A stretch of 64,000 nt of DNA from contig JADNRZ010000018.1 in NCBI GenBank assembly GCA_015501605.1, forward strand, positions 1-64,000, written 5' to 3'. The notes beneath the pieces were generated by a model. The model saw only the letters and a program-made list of their open reading frames with translations. It did no database searches and was not told the DNA's origin. Within the stretch, counting starts at the first letter, position 1, and every line of letters starts with the position of its first letter. Position numbers and translations under genes: made by a program. Of the stretch, positions 42,754 through 54,330 are shown piece after piece. The stretch comes from Panaeolus papilionaceus (lineage: Eukaryota > Basidiomycota > Agaricomycetes > Agaricales).

Positions 42754-42985
42754 AGGGGACGCCTTGTGCATCCAGTTCGTTAGGAGGGCAGAGGCCTAAA
42801 AGCCCTGTCTTCCGCCCACAAATCACATCATCGGCGCTATCACAGCCAGCAGCAGGGGGGGCACTGCGCCCTCTTCAGATCTAGGGGGGTATCCCACCCC
42901 CGGGGCTCGTTCTTCGTCCCCTACACCAACAGCACGCTCCGCTCCTCCCAAGGGTGCAGCGAAGGAGTGTTACACCACCCCCATC

Positions 42986-44350
42986 CACCCTTTGGGGCTA
43001 GATTCATATATCAGGAGTGTAGATGTACAGTCCTCACTCATGTATCAGACCTGTAGTTCTACAGTGGACTGTACATGTACAGTCCCCTGTAAAATAACAG
43101 TAGGGGACAATTTCCGGGGGTGGGGATGGGTAGGGGGATGGGTAGGGGTATATAGGGGGTGAAATAGGTGATATTCTGGGGGTAGGAGGATGGGTAGGGG
43201 GTTGGGGATAGGGGGGATGGATGGGGGGATACTGGACAGGGGCTGGTGGCTTATCTGGCTGGGTGGGGGTAGGGGAAATGTTGTCAGATAGATATGATAT
43301 GGGTATGGGGGTGTAGAGAAAAAAATCAGGATCCCGGAATGGGTATTTTCGGGGTGGGGGATCAGTGGTTGGCGAGCAATTAAGGAAATACACTCTCAGA
43401 GCCAGCGATAAATCAAAATAAATCGAAAAAATAATATAAATCGCAAATAGCGCGCTCATTTCTGCTCCGATTGGGCTGAAATTTTGAACGCAGCCTCCCA
43501 CATATGATCCCTATCGACCCTTAAAAATGTTTTTTTACATGGGTCACTTGAAAAGTCCCTATCTTTGGCCCAAACAGTATCCTGCTCCATATTGCACCAC
43601 TCTGGGCACTATTTTGGGCGATCTATATATCATTAGAAAGCTATTAACAGCCTCTATAAGATCCCACAATCCGATCTACCAAATTGTACCAGCAACCCAG
43701 CAGATCAGGTTCGCTTTTTCTGCTTTTTCAGCCCCTATTCCCCCTACTACAATTATTTCCTCAATATTGCTTCGCTTTTGGCACCATTTGGGGGGATATA
43801 TATATCATTAGAAAGGTATACACTATATCTATCTATTCATGTGGTCTTATCTGCCAAATATGGCCACAGAAGCAGCAGATCTGCTTTGGTTATTGTGCAT
43901 TGATTAAATGAGCCCCTATTTACAAATCAAATCTTTGTCCTGATCAGGAATGTTAGTGTGATGTCATTGATCCCATTTAATCTCATCAATCCTCATTAAT
44001 TAGCTTCGCTTTTTTGGGATATTGGCATCACTGATCTGCTTCCAGGCACTAATGACACCACATCAATTAATTAATCCTCCCCACAAATATTGCAGCATTA
44101 ATTGCACCGCTTTTTAGCTATTTTTATTATACATATATATATCACCAGAAAGCTACAAATGTCTACTTTCAGGATCTGAAAACAGATCATAAATGTTGTG
44201 CTTGTGGAGGGAGCAATTGCATTTCGCATTTTGGGTACTAGAGCATGGGAACACCTCTTGATCCTCCTTCTCCTCCTCCTCCCTCCGCTTTTTTGGCTTC
44301 ATTCCTCCACTCTCCCTGCAGCTACTGAGCTGAAACTTGGTACATCTCTT
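42986..44350 (+). repeat. FB-2 left arm
   Basis: Mirror of about 45,539-46906, apparently near-identical after the first about 10 bp. It contains diverged internal units with CGCTTTTTTGG and TAGAAAGCTA words as in FB-1, but fewer of them, which explains its shorter length. Confidence 0.83.
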
Positions 44351-45538
44351 TATATACTATATATATGTCTATATCTCCGCTTATATGCAAATTGAAGAGG
44401 TTCCACTCATTCCATTCACCAATTACATATCAAAATACCATATTTGCACCATATATACCCTATAATACATCCTTTTGGCTCCTCTACTGCTGAAAGCCCT
44501 TATGTATATTACTCATAACATGTAAAAGCATTGAATTTGACACTCAACCGCTTCAAAAGTTCAAGCAACAGAATAGAAAACACTAAATGATACCTCAGGT
44601 TATGCAGAATAGTAATTTGTGAATATCTCCATGAATATTGACCGCTCCAACATGCACCAAACTGTTCTGAGGACGCTTCAATGGTGCCTTCAAAAGTAGC
44701 CCACCCCCAAAGGATTCTGAGCAGTTCTCAAAATCGTTCAAATTTCCACTGATAAGCTTCTGACAAAGGATCAGCAATGAAATAATTTAATCAGAACATA
44801 CAGATGGATCAGGAGACATGATATGTAATGTTTACAAAAGGTTTGAAGTGATTTGGATGATTGTGGAAGGGTAGAGCCTCAAAAAAGCGGTCAGAAGGAG
44901 TTTGATGTAGTGGTGATTGTGTGTATTCTTGAAACACCTAGCATCAACTATGATGGTTGCACACCATTTTGAACATTCAGATGGCTACACTTGTCCAAAT
45001 CACTTGGGGTTTTTTTGCATTGTGTAACTAGAGTTAATATATTTGTTTCCTGCTAGTTATAAAATACAAATAGGACTGCTATGGTATAGTAAAGTGCAGA
45101 ATAGTGTATTTTAAGCCCTCCATAAATATATAGCCAATACTACAAATGTGGCTCAATATATCAAGTGGTGGGCTGTGTGGAACATTACATATGGTGTATA
45201 TAAACACTTAGACAACGCTTAGACAATGCCAGAGATGTATATATGGAGGGAAATACCAATGGAAAAAGCCATAGAAGTTCAGACTAACAAAAATGTCCAT
45301 TTTGCTAATTCTACATGCAAATATAGAGATATATAATGCACTTCCATTGGATTTCAGATCCCCAGTATGCAGTATTGATATATAAATATCATTTACTGGC
45401 ATACATCATACAGAAGCATTAAAATTTGGTGCGCTTTTTTGTGAATTTAAGGAAATATGTATTATTATGCTGATAGAATGCAACATAGGGTTTATTTTGA
45501 CTATTAGGCTGGTGAGATCCATTTAATGATGTATATGA
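44351..45538 (-). other. FB-2 spacer, homologous to the FB-1 spacer in reverse orientation
   Basis: About 1,188 bp, AT-rich, no coding frame of note. The stretch 44,690-44,900 matches FB-1 21,090-21,310 on the opposite strand. The spacer is clearly more diverged between elements than the two arms are within one element. Confidence 0.75.
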
Positions 45539-46906
45539 AGAGATGTACCAAGTTTCAGCTCAGTAGCTGCAGGGAGAGTGGAGGAATGAAGCCAAAAAAG
45601 CGGAGGGAGGAGGAGGAGAAGGAGGATCAAGAGGTGTTCCCATGCTCTAGTACCCAAAATGCGAAATGCAATTGCTCCCTCCACAAGCACAACATTTATG
45701 ATCTGTTTTCAGATCCTGAAAGTAGACATTTGTAGCTTTCTGGTGATATATATATGTATAATAAAAAATAGCTAAAAAGCGGTGCAATTAATGCTGCAAT
45801 ATTTGTGGGGGAGGATTAATTAATTGATGTGGTGTCATTAGTGCCTGGAAGCAGATCAGTGATGCCAATATCCCAAAAAAGCGAAGCTAATTAATGAGGA
45901 TTGATGAGATTAAATGGGATCAATGACATCACACTAACATTCCTGATCAGGACAAAGATTTGATTTGTAAATAGGGGCTCATTTAATCAATGCACAATAA
46001 CCAAAGCAGATCTGCTGCTTCTGTGGCCATATTTGGCAGATAAGACCACATGAATAGATAGATATAGTGTATACCTTTCTAATGATATATATATCCCCCC
46101 AAATGGTGCCAAAAGCGAAGCAATATTGAGGAAATAATTGTAGTAGGGGGAATAGGGGCTGAAAAAGCAGAAAAAGCGAACCTGATCTGCTGGGTTGCTG
46201 GTACAATTTGGTAGATCGGATTGTGGGATCTTATAGAGGCTGTTAATAGCTTTCTAATGATATATAGATCGCCCAAAATAGTGCCCAGAGTGGTGCAATA
46301 TGGAGCAGGATACTGTTTGGGCCAAAGATAGGGACTTTTCAAGTGACCCATGTAAAAAAACATTTTTAAGGGTCGATAGGGATCATATGTGGGAGGCTGC
46401 GTTCAAAATTTCAGCCCAATCGGAGCAGAAATGAGCGCGCTATTTGCGATTTATATTATTTTTTCGATTTATTTTGATTTATCGCTGGCTCTGAGAGTGT
46501 ATTTCCTTAATTGCTCGCCAACCACTGATCCCCCCACCCCGAAAATACCCATTCCGGGATCCTGATTTTTTTCTCTACACCCCCATACCCATATCATATC
46601 TATCTGACAACATTTCCCCTACCCCCACCCAGCCAGATAAGCCACCAGCCCCTGTCCAGTATCCCCCCATCCATCCCCCCTATCCCCAACCCCCTACCCA
46701 TCCTCCTACCCCCAGAATATCACCTATTTCACCCCCTATATACCCCTACCCATCCCCCTACCCATCCCCCACCCCCGGAAATTGTCCCCTACTGTTATTT
46801 TACAGGGGACTGTACATGTACAGTCCACTGTAGAACTACAGGTCTGATACATGAGTGAGGACTGTACATCTACACTCCTGATATATGAATCTAGCGTCTA
46901 TGGCTG
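45539..46906 (-). repeat. FB-2 right arm
   Basis: Mirror of the left arm. The outermost bases on the minus strand read CAGCCATAGACGCTAG, and after GCTAGATTCATATATCAGG both arms agree. Confidence 0.83.
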
Positions 46907-46913
46907 CCCCATC

Positions 46914-48769
46914 CCCGGGGGAAACCAATCGGATCGTCGCAGCGAAGGAGGAGGGAGCTGGACAACTGTCGCCAGGAGAAGCAGGAGATCTGCTGCCTCC
47001 CAACAATCTTACTTGAGGCATTCGTCGGTTCCCTTCGAAGTGGCTGGTATGAAGGAGGAGGCCAGCAGGGACCTGAAGGCTGCCATTCGCAGTGTGAGGG
47101 AGATACAGCACTGGATGGAAAGTGGTGCCAACCCGTCCGTGTTCACTAACCAAGCGGACACAAGTCTCCTTGCCCATGAGCTTCTCGAGCTCATGGAGCG
47201 AGTGTCCAGGTCCACCTGGGCAGCAGTTCAGCCCACCAGCTACGATAACGTGCTGGTGGATGCTCTTTTTGCCGTCCTCAACGACTTGTACGATGTTGTC
47301 AAGGGGGACATCACAATCAGACAGCCCCTCATCAAGGGCTTGCTCCCGCCATCCAGCCCACCTCCTCCGATGGAGATGGACAAGGAATACGATGCTGAGG
47401 TACAGCAGGCCATCGCCACTGACCTCAATACAACCCCACAGGTCCAGGGCACTGCACACGGACCACCCGTGGGAGACCCGGCCTCCTCTACCTGAAAGTC
47501 GTCGACGTTCGGAAAGAGAAAGGCTGCGGGACCCGTCCCGACATCCTCCGATCCTGTCGCACCTGAAGATTCGGTAATGACAGGAACAGCTCCCAAGAAA
47601 CCGAAAGTTCCTGTAGCTGGGACCTTTCGGAGGCCCTCTGGGCCTCCCCCCCCGGTGAACTGACAGACGAAACCCAAGCCGTCTTTTGCTGCAGTCACCA
47701 AGTGCTTAACCGTCCCTGGTTACAGAGCGCCACAGCCAGGCATGTCCAATGCCTGTGCGCAATTCCCGCCCCAGGCCTACCCCACCCAGGTAGCCGGGCC
47801 ATCCACGGGCAGAGGCAAACCCAAGAATGCCTCCACCCTGTCCTATGTTGTTAAGGGCCCGTCTCGTCAACAGGTCCTCATTACTTTCACAGTGCGGTCT
47901 CTACCTCCAGTAGACATCGAGCGCCTTTACCAGGAGGTGAATGTGGTGCTGGCTCGCGCTGGCGCTGTCATTTGCGCTCTCTCGTGCGGCCCTGCGTTCA
48001 ACGGGTACACCGTCGAGACGACTCATGTCACATCAGAGAGGGATATTGCCCTCATCTGGTCCATCACAAAGAAGTTCTTCCCAGAGACGCAAGGTCCGCT
48101 CTCCCCGCAGGTTACTCTGCCCACCTCAATGTCGTACCTCAAGATGGTTGATGTCCCAGTGTTTTCCTCCCTGATGACTGGCGTTAGGATCACTGAAGAG
48201 GATGTGAAGTGTGCGATCGCCGCATCGCCCCTCATGTCCTCCTTCGCACTGCGCACTAAACCATGCATTATTCGCAACTCCAAGATGGCCGCTACTGCAA
48301 CCATCTATTTCGATCTGTGGGACACCCAGCAGGGTGCCTGAGCAAAGACGCTCATCAGGAGGTCCATAATGATTTGTGGACACTCCTGCTCTATCCAGGC
48401 AGCTTTGGCCAACTGTGGTGTCCCCTGTTGCCCTAAGTGCTTCAGGTGGGGCCATGACATTAAGCACTGTCGGGCTTGAGGCCAGACGTGTCCAGTTTGC
48501 GGGGGGCCCCACACTAGGGACCAACACTGATCGCTCGTGGGGTGTTGCTGAGGCAACCCTAACTCTAACCCACCTGTCCCCCGACGGAGTCGGGGGAGGC
48601 ATGCCCTCATCGGTTCCCCTGCGTTAACTGCAAAGGGGACCACGTGGTGGATGCCCACAACTGCCCGTTCTGGCATAACCGGTTCGACGAGAACTGGTAT
48701 GTCAGGGCGTATGCTAAGGTGAGTAGTCGACATGGCACTGCACCCAAAATCTCACACAATCGTTCTTAG
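46914..48769 (+). pseudogene. LINE-A ORF1, decayed
   Basis: Continues ORF1 after FB-2 (NQSDRRSEGGGSWTTVAR). It has in-frame TGA at about 47,493, 47,661-47,663, 48,339-48,341, 48,477-48,479 and 48,528-48,530, most at codons that are CGA in other A copies, plus frame changes near 48,580. The core QVLITFT.RSLPPVDIERLYQEVN and the finger CPKCFRWGHDIKHC are still readable. Confidence 0.82.
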
Positions 48770-48771
48770 AA

Positions 48772-49492
48772 ATGAGTCCAACCAAATCTAAGGACATTAG
48801 TGTATATTCTCAGAATGTTTGTAAAAATTATGAACATATGAATCTGTTACTGGACCATATGCAAACTGTGTACGATCTTCTATTCATCCAAGAGCCCCTG
48901 TGGCATGTGATTCGCACAGTGCCGTCCACCTCCAACAAAGAGGGTGACGATGTGGAAGGACCTCCGGTCCATCCCAATTGGTTGCTCTTCGCTGACGCGA
49001 AGGGTGCCAATGGTCAACCCCCCCATGTGATAATGTATGTGGCCCGCAGCCTCGTATGTTACCACCCTGCACTCCGTCCGGATATTGTCAAACACCGTGA
49101 CATTCAACTACTCTCGCTCTTTGGGGAGCGGGAAGTTTTTAACTTCCTCAATGTTTACTCCGACAGTGGGGGAAGCACTATGTGCTTCCTCCACGATCAC
49201 CTCAATGACCTCCCCCCTCTTGTGTATATGGGGGGAGACTTCAACTGTCGCTCTCATGTCTGGGACCCAGACGTTGAAGGGCACAACTCCTGCGCTGTCC
49301 AGATCCAGGAAATCGCGGCTGAGACAGGGTTGCTGTGGGCTGAACCAGTTAACCCGGGCCCCACCCACATCCCCTTTCAGGCAGATCTTTTGCCTACGGT
49401 GATTGATCTTGTCTTTCTCAATCCAGAGTTCTCTCTGTCCCACGCGCCGAAGCGTGACAGATCCTGGCAGGGTGTCAGTGATCACATCCCTT
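48772..49492 (+). pseudogene. LINE-A ORF2, endonuclease domain truncated by deletion
   Basis: ATG at 48772, 2 nt after the ORF1 stop. Endonuclease residues run through SDHIP, then the sequence jumps to the 3' UTR end. The open frame adds a few foreign residues after the junction and stops. Confidence 0.82.
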
Positions 49493-49633
49493 GTGCCTGC
49501 TGTAGTATATACCCAACTTAATTGGGGAGTGGAGATTCCTGTAGTTTACTGCTCGTTTGTACTTACTATGACCCGACCGGACTGCCAGTCGCACACCGGT
49601 ATATAAATTGTTGAACCAAAAAAAAAAAAAAAA

Positions 49634-51776
49634 TGGCACCATCCTTGTCCAATCCCCCTCTCTCAATTGTAACAATGAAGTCCTTAGGGACGCATATGCA
49701 GTCATCTATGTGCTTTTCACTGCCTTTGCCCTCGTTCTTGAACATGACAAGTCTGAGCTCTTTCACTTCTCATGCGCGCGACAAGTACAACCCACTGCTG
49801 GATCTAGGCTTCGCTCCCTACACCAGCAACACTCCTCTCACTCCCAAGCTGTACTGGCAGTACCTTGGGTTCTATTTTGACCGCACACTCTCATTCAAGG
49901 AGCATGTGTGCTATTACTCCACCAAAGCGCTTACAACCGTCAAGGCCATGCACATGCTTGGTTCCTCTACTTGTGGCTTCAATGCATGCCAGCGATGCCT
50001 TCTCTACAGGTCCTGTGTCCTCTCCATTGCGACATATGGTCACCACCTCTGGTTCTACAATGGTGCTCACAACAAGACACTCCTTGCTGAACTTGTCAAA
50101 ATGCAGCGAAAAGCTGCACTCTGGATCACTGGTGCGTTTAGTACCGCTCCCACTGGCACTGTTGAAGCACTTGCTGCCCTCATCCCCATTCCACTCTATC
50201 TCAAACGCCTCACCAATCGTTCCACCCTTCGTGTGAGCATGCTTGCAGACACCCATCCGCTTCGCTCTCTCATGAGCAAGCAGCACGCTGGCAAGGCGCA
50301 CCCTCACCCTTGAGCCATTTCGAAGATGACTGGTGCCCAGAAGGCCAAAGTCTGCAGTGCAGTCATGGAGATCGACAAGAACCTCCTCCAGCTTGAAGAA
50401 CCAATGCAGGGATTCCCTCCAGAGGCTTGTCCAGGCCATGGCTTGCTTGATCACTTTCACGATCACATCATCACCAGGAGCACCATACCAGGCACGAGCG
50501 CCGAAATGCGCCGCAATGAGTTGGACACCATCCTTGGCTGGGGAGATACCAGCCCCCACACTGTGTCAGCCATTGTGGACGCCTCTGTGCCTCCATCATG
50601 GCGTCATCAGTCCACTGTTTCGGCGGTGTATTATCGCAATGGGCAGGAGGTCCACAGCTCCAAGAACATTGCAGGCAAGTCTCTAGCTCAGGATGCAGAG
50701 CTCTATGCCATTCGGTGTGCTATTTCCTTCGCCTCGCGCCAGGAGGGGTGCACACACATCGCAGTATTCACTGATAGCTTGGGTATGGCCATGCAATCTG
50801 TGAATCCATCTGTTGGTCCTGGTCAGGTGCATGCCCTGGCCAACTGTCGTCTGATAGCTGAGTGGTTCTCCAGGAGCGAAGACCACTTGCTCACCTTCAT
50901 CCACGTGCCGTTGACAATTCGTTGGGCACCTCACTACAAAGCTCACTGCATGGCTCGTCAGCTCACTGTCACTGTTGGTCGCAAAGTCAACACTACCCTC
51001 TCCTGGCTTCGTCACGAGGCTGATGCCAGGTGCGAAGGGGCATGGACTCGTCAGTTCATGGCTCCACAAGTGCAAGGGCATCACTTCTTGGTGCTCAAGT
51101 CCCTCAAGGACATCAAAATCACTCCAACTGCTGCAAAGTCTGGCCAATGGATCCCTCGAATTGACGAGTCCCCTACATTAACGGCTTGTGCTGTGCATTG
51201 CATCACCAACCACGCTCCAATGGGCTCATATTATGCGTGCTTCAAACCTCTGGAACCCACAGCCTGTCCCTGCGGCTCACCACGCATGGACCAACTCCAC
51301 ATTCTTGCCTGTTGTCGCTTGTTCAAAGGCAAATCTGTTCCATCAACTCTTATTGGGTTGGTGCATTTCCTCAAGGATAACCCTGCTGCGTTCTCCTTCA
51401 CCAAGCCTCGCAATTGTGCTGGGTATGGCTGAGTGGATGGAGGGGGTTGGGTTATCATCCTTCAGTGCTTCCCAAGACTGTGCTCCAGCATGTGTGCTAG
51501 TAAGTTGTTCTGGATGTAGATGTTTACTGTGATTCAACACATACGTCTTTGGCAGGCACCCTTCTCCCTTCGGTTTTTTCTTCCACCACTCCTCTGCACT
51601 GCTGCTTTGCGGCATTGCCCCTGTCCTGGATTTAGGCAAGCTATGCTTCATAACCATCGCCCTTAGGTCCCCTTCTGAGCTTGGGGCAGCTCTTGAGCCC
51701 CCTTCATTTCTTGATATGATTGGAGTTTTAGTAGGAGTTGGTGTATATGTAGTTTATCTCATGTATATTAGCGATG
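49634..51776 (+). mobile_element. LINE family B, RT C-terminus to 3' UTR
   Basis: Starts abruptly after the poly-A of the A copy, continues through ORF2 to the stop at 51,430-51,432 and most of the 3' UTR, and breaks at 51776 before the tail, where a minus-strand LINE fragment begins. Confidence 0.83.
49640..51432 (+). pseudogene. LINE-B ORF2 C-terminal half (RT end, RNase H), one frameshift and one TGA
   Basis: RT thumb region (LVLEHDKSELFHFS, then after a frameshift near 49,770 YLGFYFDRTLSFKEHV and ALWITGAF). In-frame TGA at 50,311-50,313 comes before AISKMTGAQKAK, followed by the most complete B RNase H: Asp in VDASVP, Glu in DAELYAI, Asp in FTDSLGM, His in HVPLTIRWAPHYKAH. C-terminal cluster CPCGSPRMDQLHILAC. 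This copy supplies the RNase H start that is missing from the deletion derivative at 16.3 kb. Confidence 0.83.
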
Positions 51777-53515
51777 ATTGACTTGCTCAGAGGAGCCGAA
51801 GGCTCCTCTGAGCAAGGGAGGGAGCATCCCAGAGGGACACCCTGCCAGGATCTGTTGCGCTTTGGCACATGGGACAGCAAGTGTTCCACTTTGAGAAAGA
51901 TAAGATCAATCACCATAGGTGAGAGATCCTCCTGGAAGGGCACATGTGTCAGGCCCAGATTGACTGGTTCCGACCAGCACAGCCCCGTTTCATCCGCGAT
52001 CTCCATTATCATGACAGCTCGCGAATTGTGCCCTTCTACATCTGGGTCCCAGATGTGTGAGTGACAGTTGAAGTCCCCTCCCATGTACACAAGCAGGGGG
52101 AGATCTTCAATATGGTCGTGCAGGAAGCGCGTGGCACTTCTGGCACTGTCAGAATAGACATTCATGAAGTTAAAAACCTCCCTTTCCCCAAACAGAGAGA
52201 AGCTGGATGTCCCAGTGTTCCCATCAGCGAAGAGCAACGCCCATCAACTTCGTCTCCCTCCTTGTTAAAGGTCGACGGTGCCGTCCTAATCACATGCCTT
52301 GGCGGTTCTTGGATGAAAAGAAGATCATACACATTTTGCATACGATCTAGTAACAGGTCTACATGTCCATAATTTTTACACACATTTTGACAATATACTC
52401 TAATTTCCTTTGTTTTTACACTCATTTCTGAGAACGGGGGTTAGAGGGTTTGGATGCACGACTGTAGCAGCTGCTCACCTTTTGATACATCTTCACATAA
52501 TAGGTGTCGTTGTACCTATTGTGCCAGAATGCACACTGTGTTCCTTCCTGCAATTGAGGCAGGGGAACCGATGAGGGCAATCCTGGTCCATCAGAGTGGC
52601 CAGGATTGGGGGGTTGGCATTCTTGTTGCCCTTACAGCAACCTGCCATAGCGCGGTGGTGGTCCCTAAGATGGGGACCCCTGCAGATAGGGCACATCGGG
52701 ATCTTAGCCCAGCAGTGGAGTGAATTGTGGCCCCATCTGAAGCACCTCTGGCAACAGGGGACCCTGCGATTCAGGGTGGCGGTTTGGATGAGGCAGCTGT
52801 GTCCACAAATCATTATGGACCTGCCAATGAGCTGTTTAGCCCAGCCTCCGTTTTGGGAGTCCCATAGATCGAAATAGACAGTCGCAGTAGCAGCCATCTT
52901 GGAGTTGCAGATGATGTGCACTTTCGAGCACAGTGCAAACGTGGGCACCAGTGGGGACTGTTGCATGCGATGGATTTGACAGTGTTAATGTCCTGATCCG
53001 CTGCCACCTGTGTACACTCAACAGTGTAGCCATTGAAGGTGTGGCCGCATGAGAGAGCGCGAATGACCCTGCCTGACCAGGTGAAGGCACCATTCACCTC
53101 TTGGTAGATGTTCTCAATGTCCGCATGTGGGACATCGCGAGCCATGAAGGTAATGAGGACCTGCTTGCGCGAAGGGCCCTTTGTTACAAATTTAGGTGTC
53201 AACAAAGACTTCTTCTTTGCGCTGGATGACAGCCCAGCTTCCTGGGTCAGGTATTGGTGGGGGGGGGGAAGTGGGTGCAAATCCACTCTCCTCCCATTTG
53301 TTGTGCGCTTGGTTTGGGCACGCAGGCCTGAGGGGCGTGTTTGATGACTGCAGCGAACAATGGTCTCGGCTTCGTCGTGCGGTTGACAGCTGGTGGAGGG
53401 CCCGTAGGCCTCCTGAAGGTAGCTGCTACCAGTACCTTCGGCTTTGTTGGGCCCGGCATGGGGACATCTTTGTCGCCAGCAGGGCTGGAGGAATTTGGAC
53501 CTGCATCAGCAGGAA
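51777..53515 (-). mobile_element. Third LINE family (A-related), ORF1 and start of ORF2, truncated both sides
   Basis: On the minus strand: ORF1 middle and fingers (about 53,515 to 52,440; QVLITFMARDVPHADIENIYQEVN, CCQRCFRWGHNSLHC, CPICRGPH), then the ORF2 start at 52425 (MSVKTKEIRVYCQNVCKNYG) and endonuclease (GGDFNCHSHIWDPD) ending at 51,777. Motif order is that of A but sequence identity is visibly lower, so this is a separate family. Several frame breaks (near 52,230, 52,560, 52,970). No tail and no TSD found. Confidence 0.75.
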
Positions 53516-53805
53516 TACATACATCTTTGGCAGGCACCCTTCTCTCTTCGGTTTTTTCTTCCACCACTCCTCTGCACTGCCCCTGTCCTGGATTTAGGCA
53601 AGCTATGATTCATAACCATCGCCCTTAGGTCCCCTTCTGAGCTTGGGGCAGCTCTTGAGCCCCCTTCATTTCTTGATACAATTGGAGTTTTTAGTAGGAG
53701 TTGGTGTATATGTAGTTTATCTCATGTGTATTAGTGATGATCACGACCAGACTGCTAACAAGCCCTGGTATATAAATTGTTGATTTAAAATAAAATAAAA
53801 TAAAA
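53516..53805 (+). mobile_element. LINE family B 3' UTR fragment with A-and-T tail
   Basis: Starts in the B 3' UTR (ACATCTTTGGCAGGCACCC) and runs to the B tail, but ends in a run of AAAAT units (53,788-53,805) instead of pure A. It repeats UTR sequence already present at 51,540-51,776, so it is a separate copy. Confidence 0.8.
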
Positions 53806-54330
53806 GCTGAGGCTCAGCTGAGCCCTCAGTCCCAGTGAGAAGCACATCTGCTCCTTTCTGCGTATATCCTCAAATTTACGAAAAATCTGCCAAAATCTGA
53901 TTTACACTGAGAATTGCTGCAAAAGGGTGTTTTTGCAGATTTTCATCTGATAAACTCTGTTCATTTCTGCTCAAAAGCTACTGAGGGTGCTGCCCCAATC
54001 TGGTGTGTATCAGTCAATTTCTGACAATATCTGCTTAAAACTGTGCGTTGTAAAATATTAAAAAAACTGAATTATCTGCTATTTACAGAACACCTCTGCT
54101 TGAATCTGCTAAAAACCAACACTATTCCACCCTGCCTACTGCCCAAATCTGCGGTTATCTGCACCTATCTGCCACTGCCCAATCTACTACCCAGCCCATA
54201 ATATGCGCCCTCTAGACTGTCTTCATGTTGAAATGAATTTAAGTCTACACACATCGGATCAGCTATGCGTCCAACATGAAAATAAATAAAAAGTGCTTGC
54301 CGAAGTTCTGACCGAATCCTTCTGATGAAC
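53806..54330. repeat. Left edge of a DNA-transposon-like region: TGAGGCTCAGCTGAG and TCTGC repeats
   Basis: Begins GCTGAGGCTCAGCTGAG, then about 350 bp with many ATCTGC/TCTGCT words (about 15 between 53,850 and 54,180). No gene. Comparable TGAGGCTCAGCTGAG sequence recurs at 59,130-59,290 and 63,760-64,000. Such subterminal repetition is typical of DNA-transposon ends, but I could not fix exact termini or a TSD. Confidence 0.5.

Larger units (their letters stand above)
42986..46906. mobile_element. FB-2: second member of the fold-back element family
   Basis: The 3,921-bp insert sits in LINE-A ORF1, flanked by CCCCATC at 42979-42985 and 46907-46913 (7-bp TSD; CCCCATCC as 8 bp also fits). Arms are 42986 to about 44,350 and about 45,539-46906, with a spacer of about 1.19 kb. 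Tips: left CACCCTTTGG, right (minus strand) CAGCCATAGA, so it lies in the opposite orientation to FB-1. It shares with FB-1 the G-rich outer arm, the block AATGGGTATTTTCGGGG, and most of the AT-rich arm, but adds a palindromic outer segment with GTAGATGTACAGTCC / GGACTGTACATGTACAGTCC repeats. No gene. Confidence 0.85.
41231..49633 (+). mobile_element. LINE family A, internally deleted copy hosting two insertions
   Basis: 5' end GCTTCTTGATCC at 41231. A 5'-truncated A copy interrupts at 41336-42753, and FB-2 at 42986-46906. ORF1 resumes at 46914 and ends at 48769. ORF2 is read from 48772 to about 49,492, then joins directly to the last roughly 125 bp of the A 3' UTR, tail and poly-A (49618-49633). 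About 4 kb (end of endonuclease, RT, RNase H) is missing, yet both element ends are present. Confidence 0.83.
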
